The translations under genes were made by a program, and so were the position numbers. The notes beneath the pieces were generated by a model. The model did not search any database and was not told the DNA's origin. It was given only the letters and a program-made list of their open reading frames with translations. Shown piece after piece: positions 54,899 through 64,000 of a stretch of DNA of 64,000 bases. Source of the stretch: Massilia sp. METH4. GTDB lineage: Bacteria; Pseudomonadota; Gammaproteobacteria; Burkholderiales; Burkholderiaceae_D. Each line of letters starts with the position of its first letter. The stretch's first letter is position 1. The stretch is taken from the NCBI RefSeq assembly GCF_037094685.1, contig NZ_CP146614.1:3100001-3164000 (forward strand). Reading direction: 5' to 3'.

Positions 54899-55017
54899 GG
54901 TGTCGGACACCTTCTCCCGCCAGTGGGAAAAGGTGTCCGACACCAAGCTGTCGGCGCCGCCGTGGCGGCTGAGCACTCGTGTCGAACATCATTTTCCCCA
55001 GGAAAATGGTGTGCGAC
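54899..55017. repeat. GGTGTCSGACACC inverted-repeat elements
   Basis: GGTGTCGGACACC (54899-54911) and GGTGTCCGACACC (54932-54944) form a large hairpin through TTCTCCC and GGGAAAA arms. A second, diverged hairpin follows at about 54979-55017 (GTGTCGAACATCATTTTCC with GGAAAATGGTGTGCGACAC). The stretch between rluB and the rimP promoter contains these elements and no gene. Confidence 0.7.
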
Positions 55018-55099
55018 ACAGGTTCTCCTGGAATCACCTCAGCAGCCAAAATACCAACCTTGACACTGTTGTAACGGCGTCCGCTTTGCCTATGCGGCA

Positions 55100-55128
55100 T
55101 TGCAGCGAAATCAATCAGCCGTTATAAT
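55100..55128 (+). promoter_or_regulatory. Strong sigma-70 promoter of the rimP-nusA-infB operon
   Basis: TTGCAG (55100-55105), a 17-bp spacer and a consensus TATAAT (55123-55128). The start would be near 55135, about 158 nt before rimP. Confidence 0.8.
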
Positions 55129-55203
55129 AAGCAGCCTAGTAAAAGTTCATTTCGCAGGGTTGGTTTGCTGAGAGTGCTTTCATCTGGCTGGAATGACAAA
55201 AAG

Positions 55204-55228
55204 ATGGGCAGTTGCCCATTTTTTTTTT
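55204..55228 (+). terminator. Early terminator in the rimP operon leader
   Basis: ATGGGCA-GT-TGCCCAT followed by ten T, about 70-95 nt downstream of the promoter and 65 nt before rimP. It would release a short RNA of about 94 nt unless read through, so it may be a regulated attenuator or the end of a small RNA. Confidence 0.75.
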
Positions 55229-55292
55229 GGTGAAATGTTTTAAAGGGTTCGTGCAGGCTAGTCGCCGCCGGACCTGATCTGGAGATTTTCCT

Positions 55293-57343
<2,051 letters not shown>

Positions 57344-57411
57344 GCGCCCGGGTCACCACACCAGCCACGCTTTTAATTATCATCTACGCGACACATAGAA
57401 AAGAGGACTGA

Positions 57412-60303
57412 ATGGCGAGTAACAACGTAGCCCAATTTGCCACCGAACTGAAGATGCCTGCAGACCTGCTGCTGACGCAGCTGCGTTCTGCCGGCGTCGA
57501 GAAGAGCTCGGCGTCAGATCCATTGTCGAAAGATGATAAGGACAAGCTGCTGGAGCACCTGCGCCGCACGCACGGCGCGGCTGGTCAATCTGAAAAGAAG
57601 AAGATCACCGTCACGCGCAAGGAAACCAACGAGATCAAGCAGGCCGATGCCTCCGGCAAGACCCGCACGATCCAGGTTGAAGTGCGCAAGAAGCGCACCT
57701 TCGTGCAGCGCGACGACCTGCCAGCGACCACCAATGCCGCACCCGCGGCACCGGTGATCGACCCGGCTGAAATCGCCCGCCGCGAGGAAGAGGCGCGCCG
57801 CCAGGCCGAGCTGATCGCTCGCCAGGAAGCGGAACTGCGCGAAAAGCAGGAGCGCCTGGCGCGCCTGGAAGCGGAGAAGGAAGCGCAAGCGAAGGCCACC
57901 GCTGCTGCAGAAGCGGAAGACCGTCGCCGTGCCGACGAGGAAGCGGCGAAAGCCGCCGCCGAGAAGGCCGAGAAGACCGCCGCCGAGAAAGCCGGTGCCA
58001 TCGACGCGCAGAAACGCGCCGATGCGGAAGCGGCCGACAAGAAGCGCGCCGCGGAAGCGGAAGAAGCCAAGAAGAAGGCCGAGCAAGCCGCCAAGGAAGC
58101 CGCCGAACGCGCGGCCGCCACCGAGCGCGCCCGCAAGGCCGTGGCCGACGAAGTGGCCCAGATCAAGGCCATGATGGCGCAGCCGCGCCGCGTGATCAAG
58201 GCGCCGGAACCGGCGCCCGCGCCGGTCAAGCCGAAGGCCCCGGAAGGCACGCTGCACAAGCCGGCGGACAAGAAGCCGGCCGCGGGCGCGCAGCCGGCGA
58301 CCACCGACAAGAAGGACGACAAGAAGCCGGGCGATCGCAAGTCGATCAAGTCGGCCAATGTGTCCTCGACCTGGAGCGACGACGCCAAGAAGCGCGGCGC
58401 GCCGGGTGGCGGCATGAAAGGCCGTGGCAATGCCGCGCCAACGGGCGGCCGCGATGGCTGGCGCGCGGGCGGCGGCCGTGGTGGCCGTGGCCGCAACTCG
58501 CACCACGACGACCGCGAATCGAACTTCCAGGCGCCGACCGAGGCGATCGTCAAGGACGTGCACGTGCCTGAAACGATCACCGTGGCCGAGCTGGCACACA
58601 AGATGGCCGTGAAGGCATCCGAAGTGATCAAGCAGCTGATGAAGCTGGGCCAGATGTGCACGATCAACCAGGTGCTGGACCAGGAAACGGCGATGATCGT
58701 CGTCGAGGAAATGGGCCACAAGGCCTTCGCCGCGGCGGTGGACGATCCGGAAGCGCTGCTGGCCGACCAGGGCGAGCACACCGAGTACGAGTCGACCCCG
58801 CGCGCGCCGGTCGTCACGGTGATGGGCCACGTCGACCACGGTAAAACGTCGCTGCTGGACTACATCCGCCGCGCCAAGGTCGCGTCGGGCGAAGCCGGCG
58901 GCATCACGCAGCACATCGGCGCCTACCACGTCGATACGCCGCGCGGCATGATCACGTTCCTGGATACCCCGGGTCACGAAGCCTTCACGGCGATGCGTGC
59001 CCGCGGTGCCAAGGCGACCGACATCGTCATCCTGGTGGTGGCGGCGGACGACGGCGTGATGCCGCAGACGAAGGAAGCAATCTCCCACGCGAAAGCGGCG
59101 GGTGTTCCCCTCGTCGTGGCGATCAACAAGATCGACAAGCCGGGCGGCAACCTGGAACGCGTGACGCAGGAACTGATCTCCGAAGGCGTGGTGCCGGAAG
59201 AATACGGCGGCGATTCGCCGTTCGTGCCGGTGTCCGCCAAGACGGGCCAGGGCATCGACACGCTGCTGGAAAACGTGCTGCTGCAAGCCGAAGTGCTGGA
59301 ACTGAAGGCGCCGGTGGAAGCCCCGGCCCGCGGCCTGGTGGTGGAAGCCCGCCTGGACAAGGGCCGCGGCCCGGTCGCCACGATCCTGGTGCAGTCCGGT
59401 ACGCTCAAGCGCGGCGACGTGGTGCTGGCCGGTTCGTCGTACGGCCGTGTGCGTGCGATGCTGGACGAGAACGGCAAGGCGATCGCCGAAGCCGGTCCGT
59501 CGATTCCGGTCGAGATCCAGGGCCTGACCGAAGTGCCGGCCGCCGGCGAGGAAGCCATGGTGATGGCGGACGAGCGCAAGGCGCGCGAGATCGGCCTGTT
59601 CCGTCAAGGTAAGTTCCGCGACGTGAAGCTGGCCAAGCAGCAGGCCGCCAAGCTGGAGAACATGTTCGACCAGATGGCCGAAGGCGAAGTGAAGAACGTG
59701 CCGCTGATCGTCAAGACCGACGTGCAGGGTTCGCAGGAAGCGCTGGTGGGCTCGCTGCAGAAGCTGTCCACCTCCGAAGTGCGGGTGCAGATCGTGCACG
59801 CGGCCGTTGGCGGCATCACGGAATCGGACGTCAACCTGGCGACGGCGTCGAAGGCGGTCATCATCGGCTTCAACGCCCGTGCCGATGCACAGGCGCGCAA
59901 GCTGGCCGAGGCCAACGGCGTGGACATCCGCTACTACAACATCATCTACGACGCGATCGAAGAGGTGAAGGCGGCGATGTCGGGCATGCTGGCACCGGAA
60001 AAGCGCGAGCACATCACCGGCCAGGTGGAAATCCGCCAGGTCATCATGGTGTCGAAGGTCGGCGCGATCGCGGGTTGCCTGGTCACCGATGGCGTGGTCA
60101 AGCGTACCTCGTCGGTTCGCCTGCTGCGCAACAACATCGTCGTGTGGACCGGCGAGATCGACTCGCTCAAGCGCTTCAAGGACGATGCGAAGGAAGTGCG
60201 CGCCGGCCTCGAATGCGGCCTGTCGCTGAAGAACTACAACGACATCCAGGTGGGCGACACGCTGGAAGTCTTTGAAATTCAAGAAGTGGCACGTACCCTG
60301 TAA
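57412..60303 (+). CDS. infB: Translation initiation factor IF-2
   Basis: A 963-aa GTPase that positions initiator tRNA on the ribosome. ATG 57412 follows GAGGA. The first IF2_N domain occupies residues 1-50. A long Ala/Lys/Glu coiled linker (about 110-260) and a basic Pro/Gly region (about 265-365) follow, then a second IF2_N domain near 385-440. The G domain has G1 [12 protein letters not shown] near 473, G3 [19 protein letters not shown]4 NKIDKPGGN and G5 [10 protein letters not shown]-terminal domains end with [24 protein letters not shown]. Internal in-frame starts for shorter isoforms were not evaluated. Confidence 0.97.
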   Translation: MASNNVAQFATELKMPADLLLTQLRSAGVEKSSASDPLSKDDKDKLLEHLRRTHGAAGQSEKKKITVTRKETNEIKQADASGKTRTIQVEVRKKRTFVQRDDLPATTNAAPAAPVIDPAEIARREEEARRQAELIARQEAELREKQERLARLEAEKEAQAKATAAAEAEDRRRADEEAAKAAAEKAEKTAAEKAGAIDAQKRADAEAADKKRAAEAEEAKKKAEQAAKEAAERAAATERARKAVADEVAQIKAMMAQPRRVIKAPEPAPAPVKPKAPEGTLHKPADKKPAAGAQPATTDKKDDKKPGDRKSIKSANVSSTWSDDAKKRGAPGGGMKGRGNAAPTGGRDGWRAGGGRGGRGRNSHHDDRESNFQAPTEAIVKDVHVPETITVAELAHKMAVKASEVIKQLMKLGQMCTINQVLDQETAMIVVEEMGHKAFAAAVDDPEALLADQGEHTEYESTPRAPVVTVMGHVDHGKTSLLDYIRRAKVASGEAGGITQHIGAYHVDTPRGMITFLDTPGHEAFTAMRARGAKATDIVILVVAADDGVMPQTKEAISHAKAAGVPLVVAINKIDKPGGNLERVTQELISEGVVPEEYGGDSPFVPVSAKTGQGIDTLLENVLLQAEVLELKAPVEAPARGLVVEARLDKGRGPVATILVQSGTLKRGDVVLAGSSYGRVRAMLDENGKAIAEAGPSIPVEIQGLTEVPAAGEEAMVMADERKAREIGLFRQGKFRDVKLAKQQAAKLENMFDQMAEGEVKNVPLIVKTDVQGSQEALVGSLQKLSTSEVRVQIVHAAVGGITESDVNLATASKAVIIGFNARADAQARKLAEANGVDIRYYNIIYDAIEEVKAAMSGMLAPEKREHITGQVEIRQVIMVSKVGAIAGCLVTDGVVKRTSSVRLLRNNIVVWTGEIDSLKRFKDDAKEVRAGLECGLSLKNYNDIQVGDTLEVFEIQEVARTL

Positions 60304-60422
60304 AAGGGCCCGATAAACCTACTGCGCGTTGCAGCTCTGGTCTGCGATGCTCGCTGTACTAAAGTACAGCTGCGCGTCTCGACCAGACCTGCTGCCGCTC
60401 GCTACGGTTTCTCGAGCCCTTT
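60303..60422. other. Structured intergenic element between infB and rbfA
   Basis: The ends AAAGGGC (60303-60309) and GCCCTTT (60416-60422) can pair. Inside, TCTGGTC (60336-60342) pairs with GACCAGA (60381-60387), closing around GCTGTACT-AA-AGTACAGC (60353-60370). The nested pairing over about 120 nt suggests a folded RNA or a mobile palindromic unit inserted in the operon. Confidence 0.55.
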
Positions 60423-60439
60423 ATGCGACAAGGATTAAC

Positions 60440-60494
60440 ATGGTGGCGGGTGCCGCCCCCTCCGCGTGAAGCGGAGGCGGGCGCCACCCGCCAT
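60440..60494 (+). other. Long GC hairpin before rbfA
   Basis: TGGCGGGTG (60444-60452) pairs with CACCCGCCA (60485-60493), and the inner arms CCTCCGC / GCGGAGG continue the stem around loop GTGAA. No T tract follows, so this is probably an RNA processing or stability structure and not a terminator. It ends 21 bp before the rbfA start. Confidence 0.6.
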
Positions 60495-60514
60495 TTTCAT
60501 ATTGGTAGAACATC

Positions 60515-60922
60515 ATGGCAAAACACAGCAAATCGATTCCCCAGCGCGGCCTGCGCGTGGCGGACCAGATCCAGAAAGACCTTTCCGAACTGATCGCCTT
60601 CGAACTGAAGGACCCGCGCGTGGGCATGCTGACCATCGCCGAAGTGCAGCTCACGCCGGACTATGCGCACGCGAAGATCTACTTCACGATGCTCAAGGAC
60701 GATCCCGAGTCCGTGAAGAACACGCTGGCCGGCCTGCACGCCGCCGCCGGCTACCTGCGCAACCAGCTCGGCAAGCGCCTGCACATCCATACGCTGCCGC
60801 AGCTGCACTTCGTGCACGACACGAGCGCCTCGCGCGGCATGGCGATGTCGGCGCTGATCGACCAGGCGAACGCCACGCGCGCCGCCGACTACGAAGAACA
60901 GCAAGAGCAAGACAAAGAATGA
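60515..60922 (+). CDS. rbfA: 30S ribosome-binding factor RbfA
   Basis: A 135-aa KH-fold protein that binds the 30S subunit during 16S rRNA maturation and cold adaptation. Landmarks are [48 protein letters not shown] and [20 protein letters not shown]. An acidic tail (EEQQEQDKE) closes it. It overlaps truB by 4 bp (ATGA). The ribosome site is weak. Confidence 0.96.
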   Translation: MAKHSKSIPQRGLRVADQIQKDLSELIAFELKDPRVGMLTIAEVQLTPDYAHAKIYFTMLKDDPESVKNTLAGLHAAAGYLRNQLGKRLHIHTLPQLHFVHDTSASRGMAMSALIDQANATRAADYEEQQEQDKE

Positions 60923-61863
60923 CCGAAGTGAAGGTGAAGCGGCCGCGCGACCTCGTCGACGGCGTGCTGCTGCTCGACAAGCCGGTGGGCCTGTCGTCCA
61001 ACGATGCGCTGATCAAGGCCAAGCGCGTGCTGAACGCGAAGAAGGCGGGCCACACGGGCACGCTGGACCCGTTCGCCACGGGCCTGCTGCCGCTGTGCTT
61101 CGGCGAGGCCACCAAGTTCTCGCAAGACCTGCTGGAAGCCGATAAAACCTATGTGACGACGGTGCACCTTGGCGTGCGCACCGACACGGGCGATACCGAA
61201 GGGCAGGCCGTCGCGGCCGATCCCGCGTTCGATCGCGATCCCGCTGCCATCACGGTCGAGGAAATCGAGGCGGTGCTCGCGCGCTTCCGCGGCCCGATCG
61301 CGCAGGTGCCGCCAATGTATTCGGCCCTGAAGCGCGACGGCAAACCGCTGTATGAGTACGCGCGCGCCGGCATCACGCTCGAGCGCGAGGCGCGCAACGT
61401 GGTGATCCACAAGCTTGAACTGCTGTCCTACGAGGCGCCGTTCCTGAAGCTGGAAGCCACGGTGAGCAAGGGTACCTATATCCGCGTGCTGGGCGAGGAC
61501 ATCGGCGCCGCCCTCGCCTGCGGCGCCCACCTGAACGCGCTGCGGCGCACGGGTGTCGGCACGCTGAAGGCGTCGAACATGGTCACGCTGGAAGCGTTGC
61601 AGGCCCATGCCGCGCCCCTGTCCCTGCTGGCACCGGTGGATGCGCTGCTGTCGTCGTTCCCGAGCATCGTGCTCACCGCCGAACTGGCGAAGCGCTTCCT
61701 GCAAGGGCAGCGGCTGCCGCTGGGCAAGGAGCCGGAGGTGGTGACGCCGGCACCATACGAAGGCCGCGTACGGGTGTATGCCGACGATCGGTTGCTCGGG
61801 ACCGGCTTGTTCGAGCAGTGGGCGATCCTGAAGCCCGAGCGGCTGATCGCCGCGGCGCAATAG
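60919..61863 (+). CDS. truB: tRNA pseudouridine(55) synthase TruB
   Basis: A 314-aa enzyme that makes pseudouridine 55 in the T-loop of tRNAs. The ATG at 60919 overlaps the rbfA stop. The catalytic motif [20 protein letters not shown] has Asp50. Also present are [40 protein letters not shown] and [15 protein letters not shown]. The C-terminal PUA-like part ends [15 protein letters not shown]. It is the last gene of the rimP operon here (no rpsO or pnp follows directly). Confidence 0.97.
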   Translation: MTEVKVKRPRDLVDGVLLLDKPVGLSSNDALIKAKRVLNAKKAGHTGTLDPFATGLLPLCFGEATKFSQDLLEADKTYVTTVHLGVRTDTGDTEGQAVAADPAFDRDPAAITVEEIEAVLARFRGPIAQVPPMYSALKRDGKPLYEYARAGITLEREARNVVIHKLELLSYEAPFLKLEATVSKGTYIRVLGEDIGAALACGAHLNALRRTGVGTLKASNMVTLEALQAHAAPLSLLAPVDALLSSFPSIVLTAELAKRFLQGQRLPLGKEPEVVTPAPYEGRVRVYADDRLLGTGLFEQWAILKPERLIAAAQ

Positions 61864-61885
61864 CCGCCCGCAGCCCACGAAGCAT

Positions 61886-61900
61886 CGGTGCCTGGCACCG
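61886..61900. repeat. GGTGCCTGGCACC palindrome after truB
   Basis: CGGTGCC-T-GGCACCG, a perfect 15-bp palindrome 22 bp after the truB stop. It has the same GGTGYC-N-GRCACC plan as the elements at 54899-54944. No T tract. Confidence 0.6.
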
Positions 61901-61939
61901 GTTTATTCATGAGGCACAGGCGAGCGCGAAGGGAAACCG

Positions 61940-62035
61940 GTGGCTGGACACGAACGCTGGGGTCACACCCTGGAAGTTGAAGTCAAGGAAATCATCGCCC
62001 CGCCGCTGCCGACAACCGATAACCAGAACAAGTGA
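61940..62035 (+). CDS. Possible 31-aa small protein upstream of the helicase
   Basis: GTG start with GAAGGGA four bases before it. The product is VAGHERWGHTLEVEVKEIIA followed by PPLPTTDNQNK. The stop codon overlaps a GTG (62032) that is in frame with the helicase, the GTGA arrangement seen in coupled genes. No family is recognised; it may equally be a fortuitous frame or the remnant of a larger gene. Confidence 0.3.
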   Translation: MAGHERWGHTLEVEVKEIIAPPLPTTDNQNK

Positions 62036-62046
62036 ATGGCCATCCA

Positions 62047-64000
62047 ATGACGCCCTCCGAGACACCACGCTTCGTTCCCAGGAACTTCCTCCCCACCGAT
62101 GAACAGGCCGCGATCCAGTTATCGCGCGACCGCATCGTGGTCATCCGGGCAAACGCCGGCGCGGCCAAGACGACGACCCTGGCCTTGCGCATCGGCGAAG
62201 CGCTGGCCCGCGGGCTGCCACCGGAAGATATCCAGGCCCTGACCTTCACCCCCGAAGCGCGCGATGTGCTGAAGCGGCGCCTGGTCGAAGTCGGCATCCA
62301 GGCGGCCGTGGCCTCACGGCTGCGCATCGCAACCTTCGAGGAGTTTTCCGCCCAGGCCCTGGAAGATCTCGATCGACGCCAGGTTACGCATATCGAACAC
62401 GTCAAGGACCTGAAGCCTTACTTCCACGAGGCGCTGCAGCAGGTCAGCGATACGTACGGCGACAGGATCGACTACCTGGTGACGGATGCGTCCACCCGCG
62501 CGCTGAGCCAGTTCTTCCTCACCCAGCTGGAACTGAAAGCGACGCTGGCACTGCAAGCGGACCTCGAAGGCCTTGGCGAAGACGAAGTCAGCGAAGCGCT
62601 GGGCGTGAGCTATCCGACCGCGCTGACCATCAAGGAGTACGAGCAGATCCGCCTGCGCGGTGGCGAGGTGCTGTTCCGCGGTCCGTTCGACGCGACGTAC
62701 GACCTTGCCTGCATGCTGGACGCGGACCCGTCGGTCCGGGACGGCTTGCCGCGCGCGCGCATCATCCTGTGCGACGAGTTGCACGACCTGAACGAGGCAT
62801 CGTTCCACCTGCTGCAGCACCTGATCGTGAAGGGCTACACGTATTTCATCGGCGCGGGCGATATCGACCAGGTGATCCATTCGCGCCATGGCGCGAGCGA
62901 TGAATTCATGCGCAGCCGCTTCGTTGCCGCCTTTCCGGGAACGGCCTCGTATCCGCTGACGTACAGCTTCCGCCACGGCCCCCACCTGGCGCGCGCCGCC
63001 GGGGCATTCAAGGACAAGCCGGCCGATTCGCTGCTGCCATTGCACACCGAAATCCGCGAATTGCATTACGGGCCGGACGAAGCCAGCTGCGCCGCCCAGG
63101 TCGTCGCGGCGCTGAAGCAATGGACGAAATCCGGCAAGCCGGCCGACGATTGCACGATACTGGTCCGCGAACCCTATCATGCGATCGACATCGAGAATGC
63201 CTTGATGCAGGCCGGCCTGCCTTACCGCACGCTTGAGATGCCGCGCTATCTCGACCGCGACGAAATCCTTTTCTTGCGCGGCATGATCGCCATCGCGCTG
63301 GACGACTTTGCCGCCACGGCCCCGGCCAAGCGGGGCGCCGTGTTCGATGCGGTGACACTCTTCGCCGAAGTGAGCTTCGGGCCCGACGAGGATGTCGCCC
63401 GGATGCGGCAGGCGGTCATCGAAGAACCCGTCGCGCTCACATGGCTGTTCTCGGGGCGGGTCGAAGAGGCGGCGTCGAAGGATGTGCGCGACAAGGTGGC
63501 GCGCGTGGTCGACGACCTGCTGCTGGCCGCGCGCAGCCAGCCGGCCGGCCAGGTGCTGGGCGCCCTGCGGCAGCACCTGGCCGGCTTGCTCGATTTCGCT
63601 GCCGCGCTGGCCGACCGGCCCGATTCGGCGCTGAGGCGCGCGGTGGCGGAAGTGGTCGAGGATGCGACGACGATGGTCGGCTACCTGGAACGCAGCGCGC
63701 TGGTCATCGATGAACAGGTGCTCCTGGCGACCATGCGCAACCGCGCGCTGACCCTGCTGGCCAAGCTGGACCAGGTGGTGGCGGGCGACGTCAAGCAGCG
63801 CATGGCCGGGGTGATCGCCTACCTGCGCCAGGCGGCCGCCGACACGCCCGCCGACGTGGTCCTGCGGCAGATGTGCGCGATGATGGACATCGAGGCGCTG
63901 GCCAGCCGCCTGTACGTGCATCCGCACGAGGCACGTGTCGTGCGCCGCTCGATTGCCGGCTTCATCCAGGCCGCGCAGGACATGGGATTGAACCTGCGCC
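62047..64000 (+). CDS. UvrD/PcrA-like superfamily 1 helicase, 5' part (runs off the window)
   Basis: An open frame of 651 codons continuing past the window end. SF1A helicase motifs are visible: Q-motif-like PRNFLPTDEQAAIQLSRD, motif I RANAGAAKTTT (K41), motif Ia-like ALTFTPEARDVLKRRL, motif II ILCDELHDLNEASF (D243, E244), motif III GAGDIDQVIHSRHGAS and motif IV-like TYSFRHGPHLARAAG. Motif I has Ala where the last Gly of GxGK is expected, and motif II reads DELHD in place of DEAQD, so this is a divergent subgroup of unknown role. The start is the ATG at 62047 or the GTG at 62032; neither has a good ribosome site. Confidence 0.85.
   Translation, partial: MTPSETPRFVPRNFLPTDEQAAIQLSRDRIVVIRANAGAAKTTTLALRIGEALARGLPPEDIQALTFTPEARDVLKRRLVEVGIQAAVASRLRIATFEEFSAQALEDLDRRQVTHIEHVKDLKPYFHEALQQVSDTYGDRIDYLVTDASTRALSQFFLTQLELKATLALQADLEGLGEDEVSEALGVSYPTALTIKEYEQIRLRGGEVLFRGPFDATYDLACMLDADPSVRDGLPRARIILCDELHDLNEASFHLLQHLIVKGYTYFIGAGDIDQVIHSRHGASDEFMRSRFVAAFPGTASYPLTYSFRHGPHLARAAGAFKDKPADSLLPLHTEIRELHYGPDEASCAAQVVAALKQWTKSGKPADDCTILVREPYHAIDIENALMQAGLPYRTLEMPRYLDRDEILFLRGMIAIALDDFAATAPAKRGAVFDAVTLFAEVSFGPDEDVARMRQAVIEEPVALTWLFSGRVEEAASKDVRDKVARVVDDLLLAARSQPAGQVLGALRQHLAGLLDFAAALADRPDSALRRAVAEVVEDATTMVGYLERSALVIDEQVLLATMRNRALTLLAKLDQVVAGDVKQRMAGVIAYLRQAAADTPADVVLRQMCAMMDIEALASRLYVHPHEARVVRRSIAGFIQAAQDMGLNLR

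Noticed and set aside
55060..55096. TTGACA at 55060 as the rimP promoter -35
   Set aside because: The nearest -10-like TATGCG is 25 bp away; the TTGCAG-N17-TATAAT pair 40 bp downstream is far better.
57514..60282. 922-codon minus-strand frame opposite infB
   Set aside because: It is an antisense shadow of infB; the repeated His/Arg/Gly-rich pattern follows from the Ala/Glu/Lys codons of IF-2.

Overview
The window is high-GC DNA with dense, short-gapped operons. The gene set (glnE, yhdP, tldD, scpB-rluB, rimP-nusA-infB-rbfA-truB, a Phe-controlled DAHP synthase and six large TonB-dependent receptors) points to a betaproteobacterium of the Oxalobacteraceae, most like Massilia, Duganella or Janthinobacterium. 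That placement is by recognition of gene order and protein style; no database search was run.

Layout. 1-1216: 5' part of a TonB-dependent receptor (minus). 1393-10805: glnE (minus), then yhdP, a nitrilase-family amidohydrolase and tldD (plus). 10939-13617: a second receptor (minus). 13886-21758: a very large secreted Rhs/SpvB-type polymorphic toxin ending in a GIY-YIG nuclease-like domain, followed by a small gene in the immunity position. 21911-30734: a ten-gene, tightly overlapping operon for a type IV pilus/type II secretion-like machine (PilO-, PilP-, secretin-, three pseudopilin-, GspF-, GspE-, PilM- and PilN-like proteins). 30865-45168: four more receptors on the minus strand; the last two are tandem paralogues of equal length (929 aa). 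Between them sits a DAHP synthase gene on the plus strand, preceded by a previously unannotated Phe-rich leader peptide and a transcription attenuator. 45600-49233: peptide-type ABC importer (two permeases and a fused double ATPase). 49260-51449: a DedA-rhodanese fusion and glucokinase. 51752-54629: scpB-rluB. 55100-61863: the rimP-nusA-infB-rbfA-truB translation/transcription operon with its own promoter and an early terminator. 62047-end: a UvrD-like helicase that runs off the window.

How it fits together. The conserved housekeeping blocks frame an accessory island at about 13.6-30.8 kb. The Rhs gene and the first two small genes of the pilus-like operon are visibly poorer in GC than the surroundings; the change back to host composition falls inside the PilP-like gene near 22670. 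The most interesting hypothesis in the window is that the Sec-exported Rhs nuclease toxin, its neighbour and the compact secretin machine form one delivery system. This rests on adjacency and fold recognition only.

Repeats. Intergenic regions carry several families of short palindromes: GGGGACWGTCCCC next to three receptor genes, GGTGTCSGACACC and GGTGCCTGGCACC near rluB and truB, a triplicated 72-bp double-hairpin unit after rluB, and structured elements before rbfA. No tRNA, rRNA, CRISPR array, insertion sequence or replication origin was recognised.
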